38,457 nt of DNA. Origin: SAR116 cluster bacterium AG-447-C21 (GTDB lineage: Bacteria; Pseudomonadota; Alphaproteobacteria; Thalassobaculales; Thalassobaculaceae). The stretch's first letter is position 1. Each line of letters starts with the position of its first letter. Positions 14,132 to 23,226 of the stretch are shown in pieces. The stretch is from assembly GCA_003212315.1 (NCBI GenBank), contig QCQB01000020.1, forward strand, positions 1-38,457, given 5' to 3'. The translations under genes and the position numbers were made by a program. Under the pieces are notes generated by a model. The model made no database searches. It was not told where the DNA came from and was given only the letters and a program-made list of their open reading frames with translations.

Positions 14132-15991
14132 TTATCGCCTTCCGAAAAGACGTTCAACATCTGTTAAATTAAGTTCGATATAGGTTGGCCTGCCATGATT
14201 GCATTGACCAGAGTGTGGTGTGTTTTCCATTTCTCGAAGTAGGGCATTCATTTCCTCTATGTTCAAGGATCTGCCCGCCCTGACAGAACCATAACACGCC
14301 AGTGTTCCGCAGATCTGTCCTAGCTTGTCTTCTAACGTAGTTGACGCACCCATGTCTTCGAGATCATCCGCAAGATCTCTTATTAAAGTTTGAATATCAG
14401 CGTCGCCTAATAGACTAGGTACCTCTCTCACTATTAAAGCTCCGGGACCGAACTCATCAATGCTAAAACCAAACTTTTCAAAATCTATCTGTTGTTCAAG
14501 TAATCGGGCAAGCTTACTTTCTTCCAAGTCTACAATCTCTGGTATAAGCAAAATTTGTCTCTGTATACCACCATTCTGGAGTGCTTTTTTCATTCTCTCG
14601 TAAACAAGCCGTTCATGAGCAGCGTGTTGGTCGGTTATGATGATACTATTTTTATTTTGTGAAACTATATAAGTTGCATGAAGTTGTGTCTTCGCTGCAC
14701 CTAGAGGAAACTGTAAATAGTCCTCTATAACTCCTGTATGCGGGTCAACCGTTTCCCCCGAACTTGAAGCCAGAGAATCAGACTCAGAAGGTTTTTGAAA
14801 TTCATAAGCTGCCTCTTTTAATTTGCTTGCGCTAGGGGGAAGTGTGGAAATATGCCTGCTGGTATATTGGGAGAGCCGCGGATTTATTGGAGCGTTAGCA
14901 GACCTATTGAAAACGCCAAGGGCGGCTGTTGAGACCGTTGAAGAGGCACGGTGGCCTGCTTCAGCCAACGCATTTTTCAAACTCCCAACAATCAACCCAC
15001 GAACCAAACCCGGTTCCTGAAAACGCACTTCTGTTTTTGCGGGATGAACGTTTACGTCAACTGCCCCCGCGGGAGTTTTAAGGAACAAAGCTACAATCGG
15101 GTGTCTATCATAAGCAACAAAATCAGAGTAAGCACCACGCACCGCACCATACAGCAACTTGTCACGCACAGGACGACCGTCTATGAAAAGAAATTGATGG
15201 CTCGAGGTTCGCCTATTCATTGTTGGTAGCCCAATAAATCCTGTAAGCACAAATCCCTCTCGTTCAGATTGTATTGCTAACGCGTTGTTTTTAAATTCCT
15301 GCCCCATAACATCTGCTAAACGCGCAAGCTTGGTTTTAAGAAAATCGCCTTGCGCCACATTCAATCGAATACTGGTTCGTTCTCCATCGCTAAACGTAAA
15401 TGCAATCTCAGGGTTTGCCATTGCCAGCTTTCGAATAACCTCGGCCGCTAAATTAAACTCGGTCCTGACTGTTTTCAGGAATTTCAATCTCGCTGGAGTA
15501 GCATAAAATAGATCCCTAATTTCTACTCTTGTACCATTCTTGATAGATGCTGGTAACGGTTCAGCGGCTAATCCCCCCTCGATTATAATTTTCCATGCAT
15601 CCTCTGAGTCTAACGAGCGAGACGTAATTTCCATTCGGCTAACTGACGCGATGGAGGGCAATGCCTCACCCCGAAAACCGAGCGTATTGATTTGAGTCAA
15701 ATTATCGTCGGGTAGTTTGGAAGTTGCATGCCGCTCAATCGAGAGTGACAGCTCTTCTCTCGACATACCGCACCCATTATCGGTTACGGTCATCAAGGTA
15801 CGACCACCCTCTCGCATGATTATATCAATTCGGCTAGCGCCGGCATCTATGGAGTTTTCGACTAATTCCTTAATTGCACTTGCTGGGCGTTCTATTACCT
15901 CGCCAGCCGCTATTCTATTGACGAGTCCCTCCGGCAATCGTCGTATCACGCCGATTAAAGATTTATTATCACCATCATCTAATAAGGCCAT
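14132..15991 (-). CDS. mutL: DNA mismatch repair protein MutL (endonuclease type)
   Basis: A 619 aa mismatch-repair ATPase. Seen: N-terminal GHKL motifs ENSIDAGA (45-52), DNGCG (71-75) and GFRGEAL (105-111); a Ser/Pro-rich linker about 350-420; and a C-terminal dimerisation domain. The C-terminal domain carries DQHAAHERLVYE near 454 (the DQHA-x2-E-x4-E endonuclease motif) and CNHGRP near 597. It therefore should nick DNA itself, as expected for bacteria without MutH. The gene is followed by 350 bp of structured DNA before leuA on the same strand and is divergent from the SDR at 16212. No early alternative Met exists. Confidence 0.96.
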   Translation of the reverse strand: MALLDDGDNKSLIGVIRRLPEGLVNRIAAGEVIERPASAIKELVENSIDAGASRIDIIMREGGRTLMTVTDNGCGMSREELSLSIERHATSKLPDDNLTQINTLGFRGEALPSIASVSRMEITSRSLDSEDAWKIIIEGGLAAEPLPASIKNGTRVEIRDLFYATPARLKFLKTVRTEFNLAAEVIRKLAMANPEIAFTFSDGERTSIRLNVAQGDFLKTKLARLADVMGQEFKNNALAIQSEREGFVLTGFIGLPTMNRRTSSHQFLFIDGRPVRDKLLYGAVRGAYSDFVAYDRHPIVALFLKTPAGAVDVNVHPAKTEVRFQEPGLVRGLIVGSLKNALAEAGHRASSTVSTAALGVFNRSANAPINPRLSQYTSRHISTLPPSASKLKEAAYEFQKPSESDSLASSSGETVDPHTGVIEDYLQFPLGAAKTQLHATYIVSQNKNSIIITDQHAAHERLVYERMKKALQNGGIQRQILLIPEIVDLEESKLARLLEQQIDFEKFGFSIDEFGPGALIVREVPSLLGDADIQTLIRDLADDLEDMGASTTLEDKLGQICGTLACYGSVRAGRSLNIEEMNALLREMENTPHSGQCNHGRPTYIELNLTDVERLFGRR

Positions 15992-16211
15992 GAGCTTTTC
16001 TATATATAGTTCCTAAATGCGCACCTCCTACAATATATGGATTTTATGTGTTGAGTCGACTCCATAATAAATATCTATTACGCGACAGACAGACAAAACA
16101 TTAAATAATTCTATCTAAAGGGTGATTTATTTTAGGATATGATTGTTAACTTGTTTGCTATGCGGCTAGTTGTTCTGAGGCAATGTCCGAAGGTTACTTA
16201 TGGAGAGTATA

Positions 16212-16979
16212 ATGAGATTTAACGATAAAGTAGCTGTTATAACTGCTGCCGCAAGTGGAATAGGACACGCTTCAGCGATTCTGATTGTAGAACAAGGCGG
16301 CACAGTAATAGCGATAGATACAGATGACAGACGCCTTGAGACTATGAGCTCTGAGTGCTCTAATCTCAAAGGAAAGCTTTCAACCTATTGCATAGATGCT
16401 ACGAATGAAGAAGCAGTGACAACAACGATTTCTGAGGTTTTGACGACTAATAAAACTATCGATATTTTAATAAACGCTGTTGGTGGAAGCACTATTATCA
16501 GCAACCCTAAAGCCCGGGTAGATGAGTTATCATTAGACGATTGGAAAGGCATCTTAAACTTTAATCTGAACAGCATGTTTATATTCACAAATGCTATCGT
16601 ACCATTCATGAAGCGCCAAGGTGGCGGTAAAATAGTCAATCTCGCTTCTATCGCGGGCAGGGGTTTTAGCGATGTCAGCAGTAGTGCTTACGCGGCCGCA
16701 AAGGGGGGGGTCATAGCATTTACAAAGAAGACAGCACGAGAGCTTGGACCATTTGGTATTAATGTTAACGCAATAGCCCCTAATACAACGCTTAGCGAAA
16801 GGATCCGTCCTCGTTGGGAACAACAAAGTCCACAAGATCAAGTAGAACAAATTGAAAAGATACCCCTTCGGCGGATGGCAGAACCGATAGATCAAGCGAA
16901 GGTGATCTGCTTTCTTGCGTCTACGGACGCAGATTATGTAACGGGTCAAACCATCGATGTTTCTGGTGGTTTAGTATAA
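16212..16979 (+). CDS. SDR oxidoreductase with variant cofactor motif
   Basis: SDR of 255 aa. The ATG at 16212 is preferred over that at 16200 because GGAGAG lies 4 nt upstream of it. Seen: TAAASGIG at 11-18, where the first Gly of the usual TGxxxGxG is Ala; NAVGG at 88-92; catalytic S146, Y160 and K164 (YAAAK). The fold and remaining residues look intact, so it is probably active. A carboxymuconolactone decarboxylase-like gene follows after 28 bp on the same strand, suggesting a two-gene operon that handles a ring-derived intermediate. The substrate is unknown. Confidence 0.83.
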   Translation: MRFNDKVAVITAAASGIGHASAILIVEQGGTVIAIDTDDRRLETMSSECSNLKGKLSTYCIDATNEEAVTTTISEVLTTNKTIDILINAVGGSTIISNPKARVDELSLDDWKGILNFNLNSMFIFTNAIVPFMKRQGGGKIVNLASIAGRGFSDVSSSAYAAAKGGVIAFTKKTARELGPFGINVNAIAPNTTLSERIRPRWEQQSPQDQVEQIEKIPLRRMAEPIDQAKVICFLASTDADYVTGQTIDVSGGLV

Positions 16980-17007
16980 ATAGTTGATATTTTAAATGGA
17001 GTTACAA

Positions 17008-17406
17008 ATGACAAAGAGCGATTTATATAAAAAAGGCGATGCTATGCGTAGAAGTATGTATGGAGATGCCGCCTACGAAAAAGCAAATAATACCGTTTAT
17101 GGTGACCCAATTATGCGCAAGTTCCTAGACGTGGCAACTGAAACCGTTTTTGGTGCTCTCTGGACACGCCCAGGGTTGGACACCAAAACGCGCGCATTGA
17201 TCTGTGTGGTGTCAGACATCGCTACAGCACGAGAAGAAGAATTAGCCATTCATATACGTTTTGCTATTGGTCAAGGATGGACTGAAGATGAATTACTGGA
17301 GACTATGCTACACTTATCTGGTTATATAGGTGTACCGTCAGTCCGAGGTGCAATGCTTGTAGCTAAACGAGTCTTCGCTGAAATTAAACAAGAAAACTCA
17401 GAATAA
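17008..17406 (+). CDS. Carboxymuconolactone decarboxylase (CMD)-family protein
   Basis: A 132 aa all-helical protein. The ATG at 17008 is chosen since GGAG lies 6 nt upstream. Seen: the PcaC-type core, with LDTKTRALICVVSDIA and then ELAIHIRFAIGQGWTEDELLE, where His of AIHIR matches the catalytic His region. The AhpD CxxC redox motif is absent, so a decarboxylase/lactone-type or unknown role fits better than peroxidase support. It closely parallels the second CMD gene at 24201. It follows an SDR gene by 28 bp. Confidence 0.82.
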   Translation: MTKSDLYKKGDAMRRSMYGDAAYEKANNTVYGDPIMRKFLDVATETVFGALWTRPGLDTKTRALICVVSDIATAREEELAIHIRFAIGQGWTEDELLETMLHLSGYIGVPSVRGAMLVAKRVFAEIKQENSE

Positions 17407-17467
17407 AAAGTGCTATCTCAACGTTAAGCTTTCTGGCCTGATCAAAGAATATAATATAACAAATTTT

Positions 17468-18055
17468 CTATCGCAGTCCGTCTTTACCTTCTGCATCTTC
17501 TGCCTTTAGTCCCCCCACCCGTGGCAAAGGTCTGCCTGAATCAGTGATAGCGATAGCAACTAAAATTTCATTTGCTCTGGGAGCATCATTAACTCTTACT
17601 TCCATGCCATCGAAGTGGCTCCTTATATATGCCGCATCTTTGTGACCAAGAGGAATATCCAAAGTATCTCCCATCGACCCCCGTTTTTTAGACGATGGTA
17701 CCAGCGCAGCACCTTGCCCTACCTCCCTTCGAAGTGGGGCTCCCATTCGCGGATGTAATAAAGCAGCTCCATGTTCTAATTCTCCATTCTCTCCGATTAA
17801 AGCTGCCTTACCATAGCTTTCGGCTTCCGAAGGCTTTATTCCCAAGGCCTCAATACATCTTTTTCCTAGCAAGCTTCCTAACTGCTCACCAATACTCATC
17901 AAATCTTCGAGATCTTCCTGATAAAACTCTGCAAATGGATTCTGAATTATCGCTATAGCGGCGACCCTTCTAGTTGGCGGGCTAATTGTTTTTCCCATCT
18001 CGGAGTATATTTCATCTACAGTCGTTACTAACTTTCTAATTTTTGCGATGGCCAT
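17468..18055 (-). CDS. DUF1185 'amino acid synthesis' family protein
   Basis: A 195 aa protein of the DUF1185 family, which is named for amino acid synthesis but has no firm function. The ATG at 18055 has AAGGAA 9 nt upstream; an in-frame ATG 7 codons earlier lacks an SD. Seen: family blocks RRVAAIAIIQNPFA, EQLGSLLG, YGKAALIGENGELEHGAA, HPRMGAPLR and a C-terminal DAPRANEI. It lies last in the minus-strand operon with UPF0280, 6-hydroxynicotinate reductase-like and molybdenum hydroxylase genes; I recall the same partners occurring together in other proteobacteria. This context suggests a step on a ring-derived amide or acid. Confidence 0.8.
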   Translation of the reverse strand: MAIAKIRKLVTTVDEIYSEMGKTISPPTRRVAAIAIIQNPFAEFYQEDLEDLMSIGEQLGSLLGKRCIEALGIKPSEAESYGKAALIGENGELEHGAALLHPRMGAPLRREVGQGAALVPSSKKRGSMGDTLDIPLGHKDAAYIRSHFDGMEVRVNDAPRANEILVAIAITDSGRPLPRVGGLKAEDAEGKDGLR

Positions 18056-18091
18056 AATGAAAGTTCCTTTACACATTGATCCACGCGAGGA

Positions 18092-18973
18092 TCATGATGA
18101 TATTTTGGCGTTACAATTTTGGGTTAAGACGCACCTCGGCCCAACTACCTCAACAATACCTTGAAGACTAATCGTTGCTGCTTTTATGAGCCCTCGATTA
18201 ATATAATCAACAGCACGATCACAACCCTGTACCACCGCTTTCTCGGCCAACTTTCTGGGCAGCTTTCCGACATCCACGGTAACAAGCTTATCGGCTAGAT
18301 CGCTATCGGGAGAAAGTTCCTTTGCAGGTATTTTTTTCACTAGTGTCGTATCCTGTAAGTCCACCGCGTTTGCTATTAATGTCGCCGCAGCATCGGCCTG
18401 CGCAGAATTTTTAGCGAGGACAGTAACAGCATCTGCTATACCGAGTGAATGACTTCGTCCATGCCTTCCACTCGTGGCTATACCATTAATGTTATCTATT
18501 TGAGTTAAAGTAGTCGTTCCGCCAATGGCTCTCGTTTTTAGATCTGTGATAATGCCAATATTAAAAACTTCATTATCCTTTAGGTATATTGCGATATCCC
18601 CACCATTATTGACATAAGCTTTACGTAATGCGTTATTTTCACATAATATGCTTAGCATATAATCTGCTACAGCCCCCGCTACTGCAGCCATTGGCGTTAC
18701 AAAAGTTGGGTAGAATGGATAAACAGCATCCTGCATTCTCAATCCTATAGCACTTTTTAATAGTTTTTTGTTTTGGGAGACTGGAGCCCGCAAAAGAGAG
18801 AGTTCCGCGACTAAGTCAATCAGAATATGATTAAATTTTATTTGAGCTTGTTCATAAGCAGAACGCACGACTGCGTGATCACCGAAGGCCTCAATAATTA
18901 AATCTATCGGCCCATGATTTAAATGAAGACGGTTACCATCATTCAAAATCCCTGATTGAGGAAAATTATGCAT
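18092..18973 (-). CDS. UPF0280 family protein (ApbE-like fold)
   Basis: A 293 aa protein of the UPF0280 family, distantly related to ApbE, the FAD:protein FMN transferase. Seen: LRAPVSQNKKLL, the glycine-rich VTPMAAVAGAVADY, NNGGDIAIYL, and GIATSGRHGRSHSLGIADAVTVLA, matching the ApbE-type GGD and SGR-x-H-S blocks. Flavin attachment or cofactor service to the neighbouring reductase is possible but unproven. Its start overlaps the end of the 6-hydroxynicotinate reductase-like gene by 8 bp, which supports coupled translation and a shared complex or pathway. Confidence 0.8.
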   Translation of the reverse strand: MHNFPQSGILNDGNRLHLNHGPIDLIIEAFGDHAVVRSAYEQAQIKFNHILIDLVAELSLLRAPVSQNKKLLKSAIGLRMQDAVYPFYPTFVTPMAAVAGAVADYMLSILCENNALRKAYVNNGGDIAIYLKDNEVFNIGIITDLKTRAIGGTTTLTQIDNINGIATSGRHGRSHSLGIADAVTVLAKNSAQADAAATLIANAVDLQDTTLVKKIPAKELSPDSDLADKLVTVDVGKLPRKLAEKAVVQGCDRAVDYINRGLIKAATISLQGIVEVVGPRCVLTQNCNAKISS

Positions 18974-20486
18974 CAGGATTTTCTTTTTTTGTCTGACTAA
19001 AATATTTATTGTCTCTTGGCCATGGATTATTCAGGGTTGGGGTTTTACGAATATCAGATCTCAGAATATGATCATTTTGTGGTCCGAGAATACCTTTAAG
19101 AGCCTCTTCAATAGGTTGAATATAATCCATATGCCCGCCTAAGGCTTTATAATCCTCTGCGCGCATTGTGAATTCAATCGGGGCCACCAAAGCTGGCGTT
19201 GGAACATAACCAAAAGAATTTTTGGGCATTGTGGTAACATCAACCATCAGGGTTATTCCGCCACCCGGCCAAATATACGTTGGGGCCCCACCGCAGGTCA
19301 CGCGCGTTAGCATGTTTTTAACTGACCTTGTTAATAGTACAGGGTTTTCTGTTACACCGGCTCTAAGCGACCCCCCAGCACCTCCAATAAATAAAACGGT
19401 GCAAAGCGCAGGTTCGCAATTTTCGGTTATTATAGATATCGGTTTTTTTAGATTTTCTGGGATTTTCTTCTGAATTGGAACTAGACTTCCATCAAGCTCA
19501 AAGTAAGCAAATTGATCCCCTGTTGTCGATATCATCAGAAGCGACTGGCCAGGAGACGCTATTTTTGGATTAAAATCATCTAAAATTTCTAGTGGATTCT
19601 GGATATCTGTACCACCCCAGCCATTTCCAGGTTCGGCAACTTGAAAATATCTCCCCGGGGTTGATTTCCGTCCATTTATTCGTATGCCTGTATCGGGCCA
19701 ATCAATCACCTTTCCTGCTTGATGTTCCGATACCACGCCCGTGATATGGTCATCGACGATTACCACTTCATCAACCAGTCCTTTCCATTGTGTGGCGAAC
19801 ATGCCAATTGTTGCAGATCCACATCCAACCCGCATACGTTTTTCAACGCATCCATCGATGATAGGTGGTTTCCCCGCTTGAACAATAATATCGCTACCAT
19901 CGTCGATCGAAAGCTCCACTGCCTCAGAATTACAAAGATTAAGCATTGTGGAACAGGTGATTCTACCTTCTTTTTTTGAACCTCCCGTTAAATGATTAAC
20001 CCCCCCTATTGACAGCATTTGTGATCCATATTCACCTGTCGTCACATGACCAATGGGTTCACCATTAGCGCGCACTAAGGAAGTCTCCGAACCGATGTGC
20101 CTGTCCGTGTCAATTTTAACTTTAACTCCACAATAACTATAAATGCCCTCTGTAACGACAGTTACAATATCGATATCATCGACCTTACTACTGACTATGA
20201 AGGGTGCGGGTTTATAATCTGGATATGTAGTACCAGCGCCAACAGCCGTAATAAAAGAGTCCGGTTTAGGCAAAATACTACCATCCCAGTCCGATTCATC
20301 TGTTAAAAATGGGACTAGGTGCACTTCTTCATCATATTCAATGATAGTTAATGGATCCACTCGTATTAGTTTACCATTTTCATTAGCATATCGATCACAC
20401 GCGCCCGATTTATTCTCGGCGATGTAACACATAACTGGACAAGCGTCACAACGTATTTTTGCAGAGCTGGAGAGATTTTCAGGCAC
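18966..20486 (-). CDS. 6-hydroxynicotinate reductase-like iron-sulfur protein
   Basis: A 506 aa protein resembling 6-hydroxynicotinate reductase, which in Eubacterium barkeri reduces the ring of 6-hydroxynicotinate. Seen: an N-terminal cluster motif C13-x2-C16-x3-C20-x9-C30, further Cys/Gly blocks such as GCGSATIGMFA and GGAGGSLRAGV, and a C-terminal ferredoxin-domain-free tail. The start is GTG, 1 bp after the stop of the fused molybdenum subunit gene, with a GAGGTGGA SD inside that gene. With a ring hydroxylase directly upstream, hydroxylation followed by ring reduction is the natural reading. Which ring is attacked, and in what oxygen conditions, cannot be told. Confidence 0.78.
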   Translation of the reverse strand: MPENLSSSAKIRCDACPVMCYIAENKSGACDRYANENGKLIRVDPLTIIEYDEEVHLVPFLTDESDWDGSILPKPDSFITAVGAGTTYPDYKPAPFIVSSKVDDIDIVTVVTEGIYSYCGVKVKIDTDRHIGSETSLVRANGEPIGHVTTGEYGSQMLSIGGVNHLTGGSKKEGRITCSTMLNLCNSEAVELSIDDGSDIIVQAGKPPIIDGCVEKRMRVGCGSATIGMFATQWKGLVDEVVIVDDHITGVVSEHQAGKVIDWPDTGIRINGRKSTPGRYFQVAEPGNGWGGTDIQNPLEILDDFNPKIASPGQSLLMISTTGDQFAYFELDGSLVPIQKKIPENLKKPISIITENCEPALCTVLFIGGAGGSLRAGVTENPVLLTRSVKNMLTRVTCGGAPTYIWPGGGITLMVDVTTMPKNSFGYVPTPALVAPIEFTMRAEDYKALGGHMDYIQPIEEALKGILGPQNDHILRSDIRKTPTLNNPWPRDNKYFSQTKKENPDA

Positions 20487-20487
20487 T

Positions 20488-23226
20488 TTAGAATTCCACC
20501 TCTTTCATAGCATTTAAAACCCTTGCAGGTGTAGCAGGTAATGTATTAATTTTTGCACCCGTTGCATTGCGAATTCCATTCAGGATAGCAGGAGCCGTGG
20601 GGATTAAGACATGTTCACCAAGTCCTTTAATACCATTTGGAACATCACTTGCTTTATCTTCTATAATAAAAATATCTATATCGGGCATGTCTCCAATAGT
20701 GGGAATTAGATAATCATGTAAATTATTTGTTACCCCTGGCTGATATTCTTCCATCAACGCAAGACCAATGCCCTGAGCAATCCCTCCCTCAATCTGTCCT
20801 TCTACCAAAGTAGGGTTAACGGCCTTTCCAACATCATGGGCAGCTGTGATGCGGTCTATTATTACCGTTCCTAATTCGGTATCTACTGTGAGCTCAGCAA
20901 TTTGAACTCCATAACCATACAATGCATAAGGGTCACCCTGGCCATTTTCGTCTAAAGGTGTTGTGATTGGGTCATAACTCTCTTGAACACTTAAAACATA
21001 ACCAAATTCATCCAAGGGTAGGTGACACAGGTCAACTTGATGATACCGCTTACTATCTTCAATATATAGTCCGGTTGAACCAGATTTAATTCGAGCATTC
21101 TCCCCCACATTAGCATGCCGGAGAATTTTCTCTCTCAATGCCTTACCTGCGAGTGAAGCGGCTTCCCCTGATATAAAAGTTTGTCTTGATGCCGATGTCT
21201 TGCCTGCATCTGGAGTTAGGTCTGTATCAGGCCCTATAAGCTCGATTGAATTAATATCAGTTTGTATCGCGTCTGCAACGATCTGCGTTATAACTGTGTT
21301 GGAACCTTGGCCAATATCTGTCGCTCCCTGATGGAGAATAATCTGACCATTTTGTCTTATTCCTATCCTAATGGTAGAAGGGTTCGCGATCGAGGTATTT
21401 CCGCACCCATACCAACAGGTCGCTATTCCAACTCCCTTTTTGTGGATGCTTTTATCCAACTCATTGTTGCATTGGCTACTGTATTTTTTGGCGCGTTCCC
21501 AGGCGGGTCGAACGGCCTCTAGGCATTTTATTATCCCAACTCCAGAACTAAAAACCTGTCCAGTGACTGTAGGGGTGCCGTTTCTGAGGGCATTTATCAT
21601 TCGAAAATTAAGTTCATCAACACCTGCTTTTTGAGCTAATTCAGATAAGGATGTTTCAAGTGCTATTGCCGTTTGCGGGACTCCAAATCCTCTAAATGCA
21701 CCAGCTGGCACATTATTCGTATGAACTGCTATACTTTTTGCTAAATAATTAGGAACTTGATATGGACCAGATGCATGCACTGGGACGCGATTGGCGACCG
21801 TAGGCCCCCAGCTTGCATATGCCCCCGTATTAAAAACTCCATGAAAATCCACAGCGGTGATTTTAAAATTTTCATCACAACCTACTTTAATAGAGATCTC
21901 CGACGGGTGACGCTTGGTGGTGGTTCCCATTGATTCATGCCTTGAATAAACGATCCCAACAGGCCGGTTCAACTTCCAGGCAGCCAGAGCAATATATGGT
22001 TGATAAGAGAGATCAAGCTTAGACCCAAAACCACCCCCACATCCCGTTGGTATTATTCTTACACTCTCCGATTCCAAATCAAGTATATCAGCTATCGAAT
22101 CCCTATTCATGAAAGGTGCTTGCGTACATCCTTGAATAATAATTCGATCTCCATCACGGAAAGCAAATCCAGATTCGGGTTCAATATAGGCATGTTCTAT
22201 AAAGGGAGTTTTATATCGATTTTCTATTACATAAATAGAATTAAGAAATGCTCCCTCAGCATCGCCCCTCGCAACATAGCCTTCTGTCAGTATGTTGTTG
22301 GGTCTTTCGGAATGCAAAACTGGAGCACCACTAACAGTTGCTTCAGCCGGTTTTAATACAGCAGGCTCACGCTCCCATTTAATTGGGAAACTGTCTGGTT
22401 CAAACTTCCTTAAAGCTTTTGGTTCTCCAACGACCGCAGCAACGGCTTCGCCGGCAAATCTTGTGATATTTTGAGCAAAAATGGGTTGATCTGAAAAACC
22501 CGGGATAACACCAAAATGATTTTTTCCAGGCACGTCATCAGCTGTTAAAATATCAATAATACCAGGATTATCCTCCAGAAATTGAGGAATATTGCTAATT
22601 GTAAACTTAGATGAATCAAATGGGGATCTTAAAATGTGGATAACTAATGTTTCTTCGGGGAATTTATCGGCACCAAAAACTTCTTCTCCAGTAACTTTTG
22701 GGGCTCCATCAAGACGATTGATCCTTGATCCGACTGCTGTGTTAGAACAAGTACTTTTCTTTGTTCTTTTGTATTCACCGCTGGTAACCGCCATCACACT
22801 TTCTAATATTTTTTTGTATCCCGTGCAGCGACAGAGTACGCCTCCCAAAACATCCTCTATATCTTTGGGTTTTGGGTTTTCTATATGCTTTTGCAACCAA
22901 TCTGCACTTATAAGCATTCCCGGCATACAAATTCCACATTGACTGGCCCCATAATCCAAAAATGCTTGTTGCATATCTGAGAGTGCCTGACCATCTCCTA
23001 ATCCCTCTATTGTTGTGATATCGCCACCATCAATTTGTCCCATTGGGAGAAGGCACGAACAACATAAATCCTCATCAAAAATAATAGAACAAGAGCCGCA
23101 ATCACCAGAGTTACAGCCCACTTTGGTTCCCTTTAATCCGAGCGTATTTCTTAGAACATCGCTTAAGCGATCCATAGGCTCACAATCTACTTCTACTTTT
23201 CTACCATTTAAGTTAAAGGTAATCAT
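20488..23226 (-). CDS. Fused [2Fe-2S]-molybdopterin hydroxylase subunit
   Basis: A 912 aa xanthine-oxidase-family protein joining the iron-sulfur and Moco domains, like Desulfovibrio aldehyde oxidoreductase (about 907 aa). Seen: ligands C38, C43, C46, C58 for cluster one; C97, C100, C132 and C134 for cluster two; then GCGGGFGSK, GAFRGFGVPQ and IKGLGEH, where the Glu of GLGE is the catalytic base. The FAD domain is supplied by the preceding gene, whose stop overlaps this start as ATGA (4 bp). Likely reaction: hydroxylation of a heteroaromatic ring carbon, feeding the reductase encoded next. Confidence 0.88.
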   Translation of the reverse strand: MITFNLNGRKVEVDCEPMDRLSDVLRNTLGLKGTKVGCNSGDCGSCSIIFDEDLCCSCLLPMGQIDGGDITTIEGLGDGQALSDMQQAFLDYGASQCGICMPGMLISADWLQKHIENPKPKDIEDVLGGVLCRCTGYKKILESVMAVTSGEYKRTKKSTCSNTAVGSRINRLDGAPKVTGEEVFGADKFPEETLVIHILRSPFDSSKFTISNIPQFLEDNPGIIDILTADDVPGKNHFGVIPGFSDQPIFAQNITRFAGEAVAAVVGEPKALRKFEPDSFPIKWEREPAVLKPAEATVSGAPVLHSERPNNILTEGYVARGDAEGAFLNSIYVIENRYKTPFIEHAYIEPESGFAFRDGDRIIIQGCTQAPFMNRDSIADILDLESESVRIIPTGCGGGFGSKLDLSYQPYIALAAWKLNRPVGIVYSRHESMGTTTKRHPSEISIKVGCDENFKITAVDFHGVFNTGAYASWGPTVANRVPVHASGPYQVPNYLAKSIAVHTNNVPAGAFRGFGVPQTAIALETSLSELAQKAGVDELNFRMINALRNGTPTVTGQVFSSGVGIIKCLEAVRPAWERAKKYSSQCNNELDKSIHKKGVGIATCWYGCGNTSIANPSTIRIGIRQNGQIILHQGATDIGQGSNTVITQIVADAIQTDINSIELIGPDTDLTPDAGKTSASRQTFISGEAASLAGKALREKILRHANVGENARIKSGSTGLYIEDSKRYHQVDLCHLPLDEFGYVLSVQESYDPITTPLDENGQGDPYALYGYGVQIAELTVDTELGTVIIDRITAAHDVGKAVNPTLVEGQIEGGIAQGIGLALMEEYQPGVTNNLHDYLIPTIGDMPDIDIFIIEDKASDVPNGIKGLGEHVLIPTAPAILNGIRNATGAKINTLPATPARVLNAMKEVEF

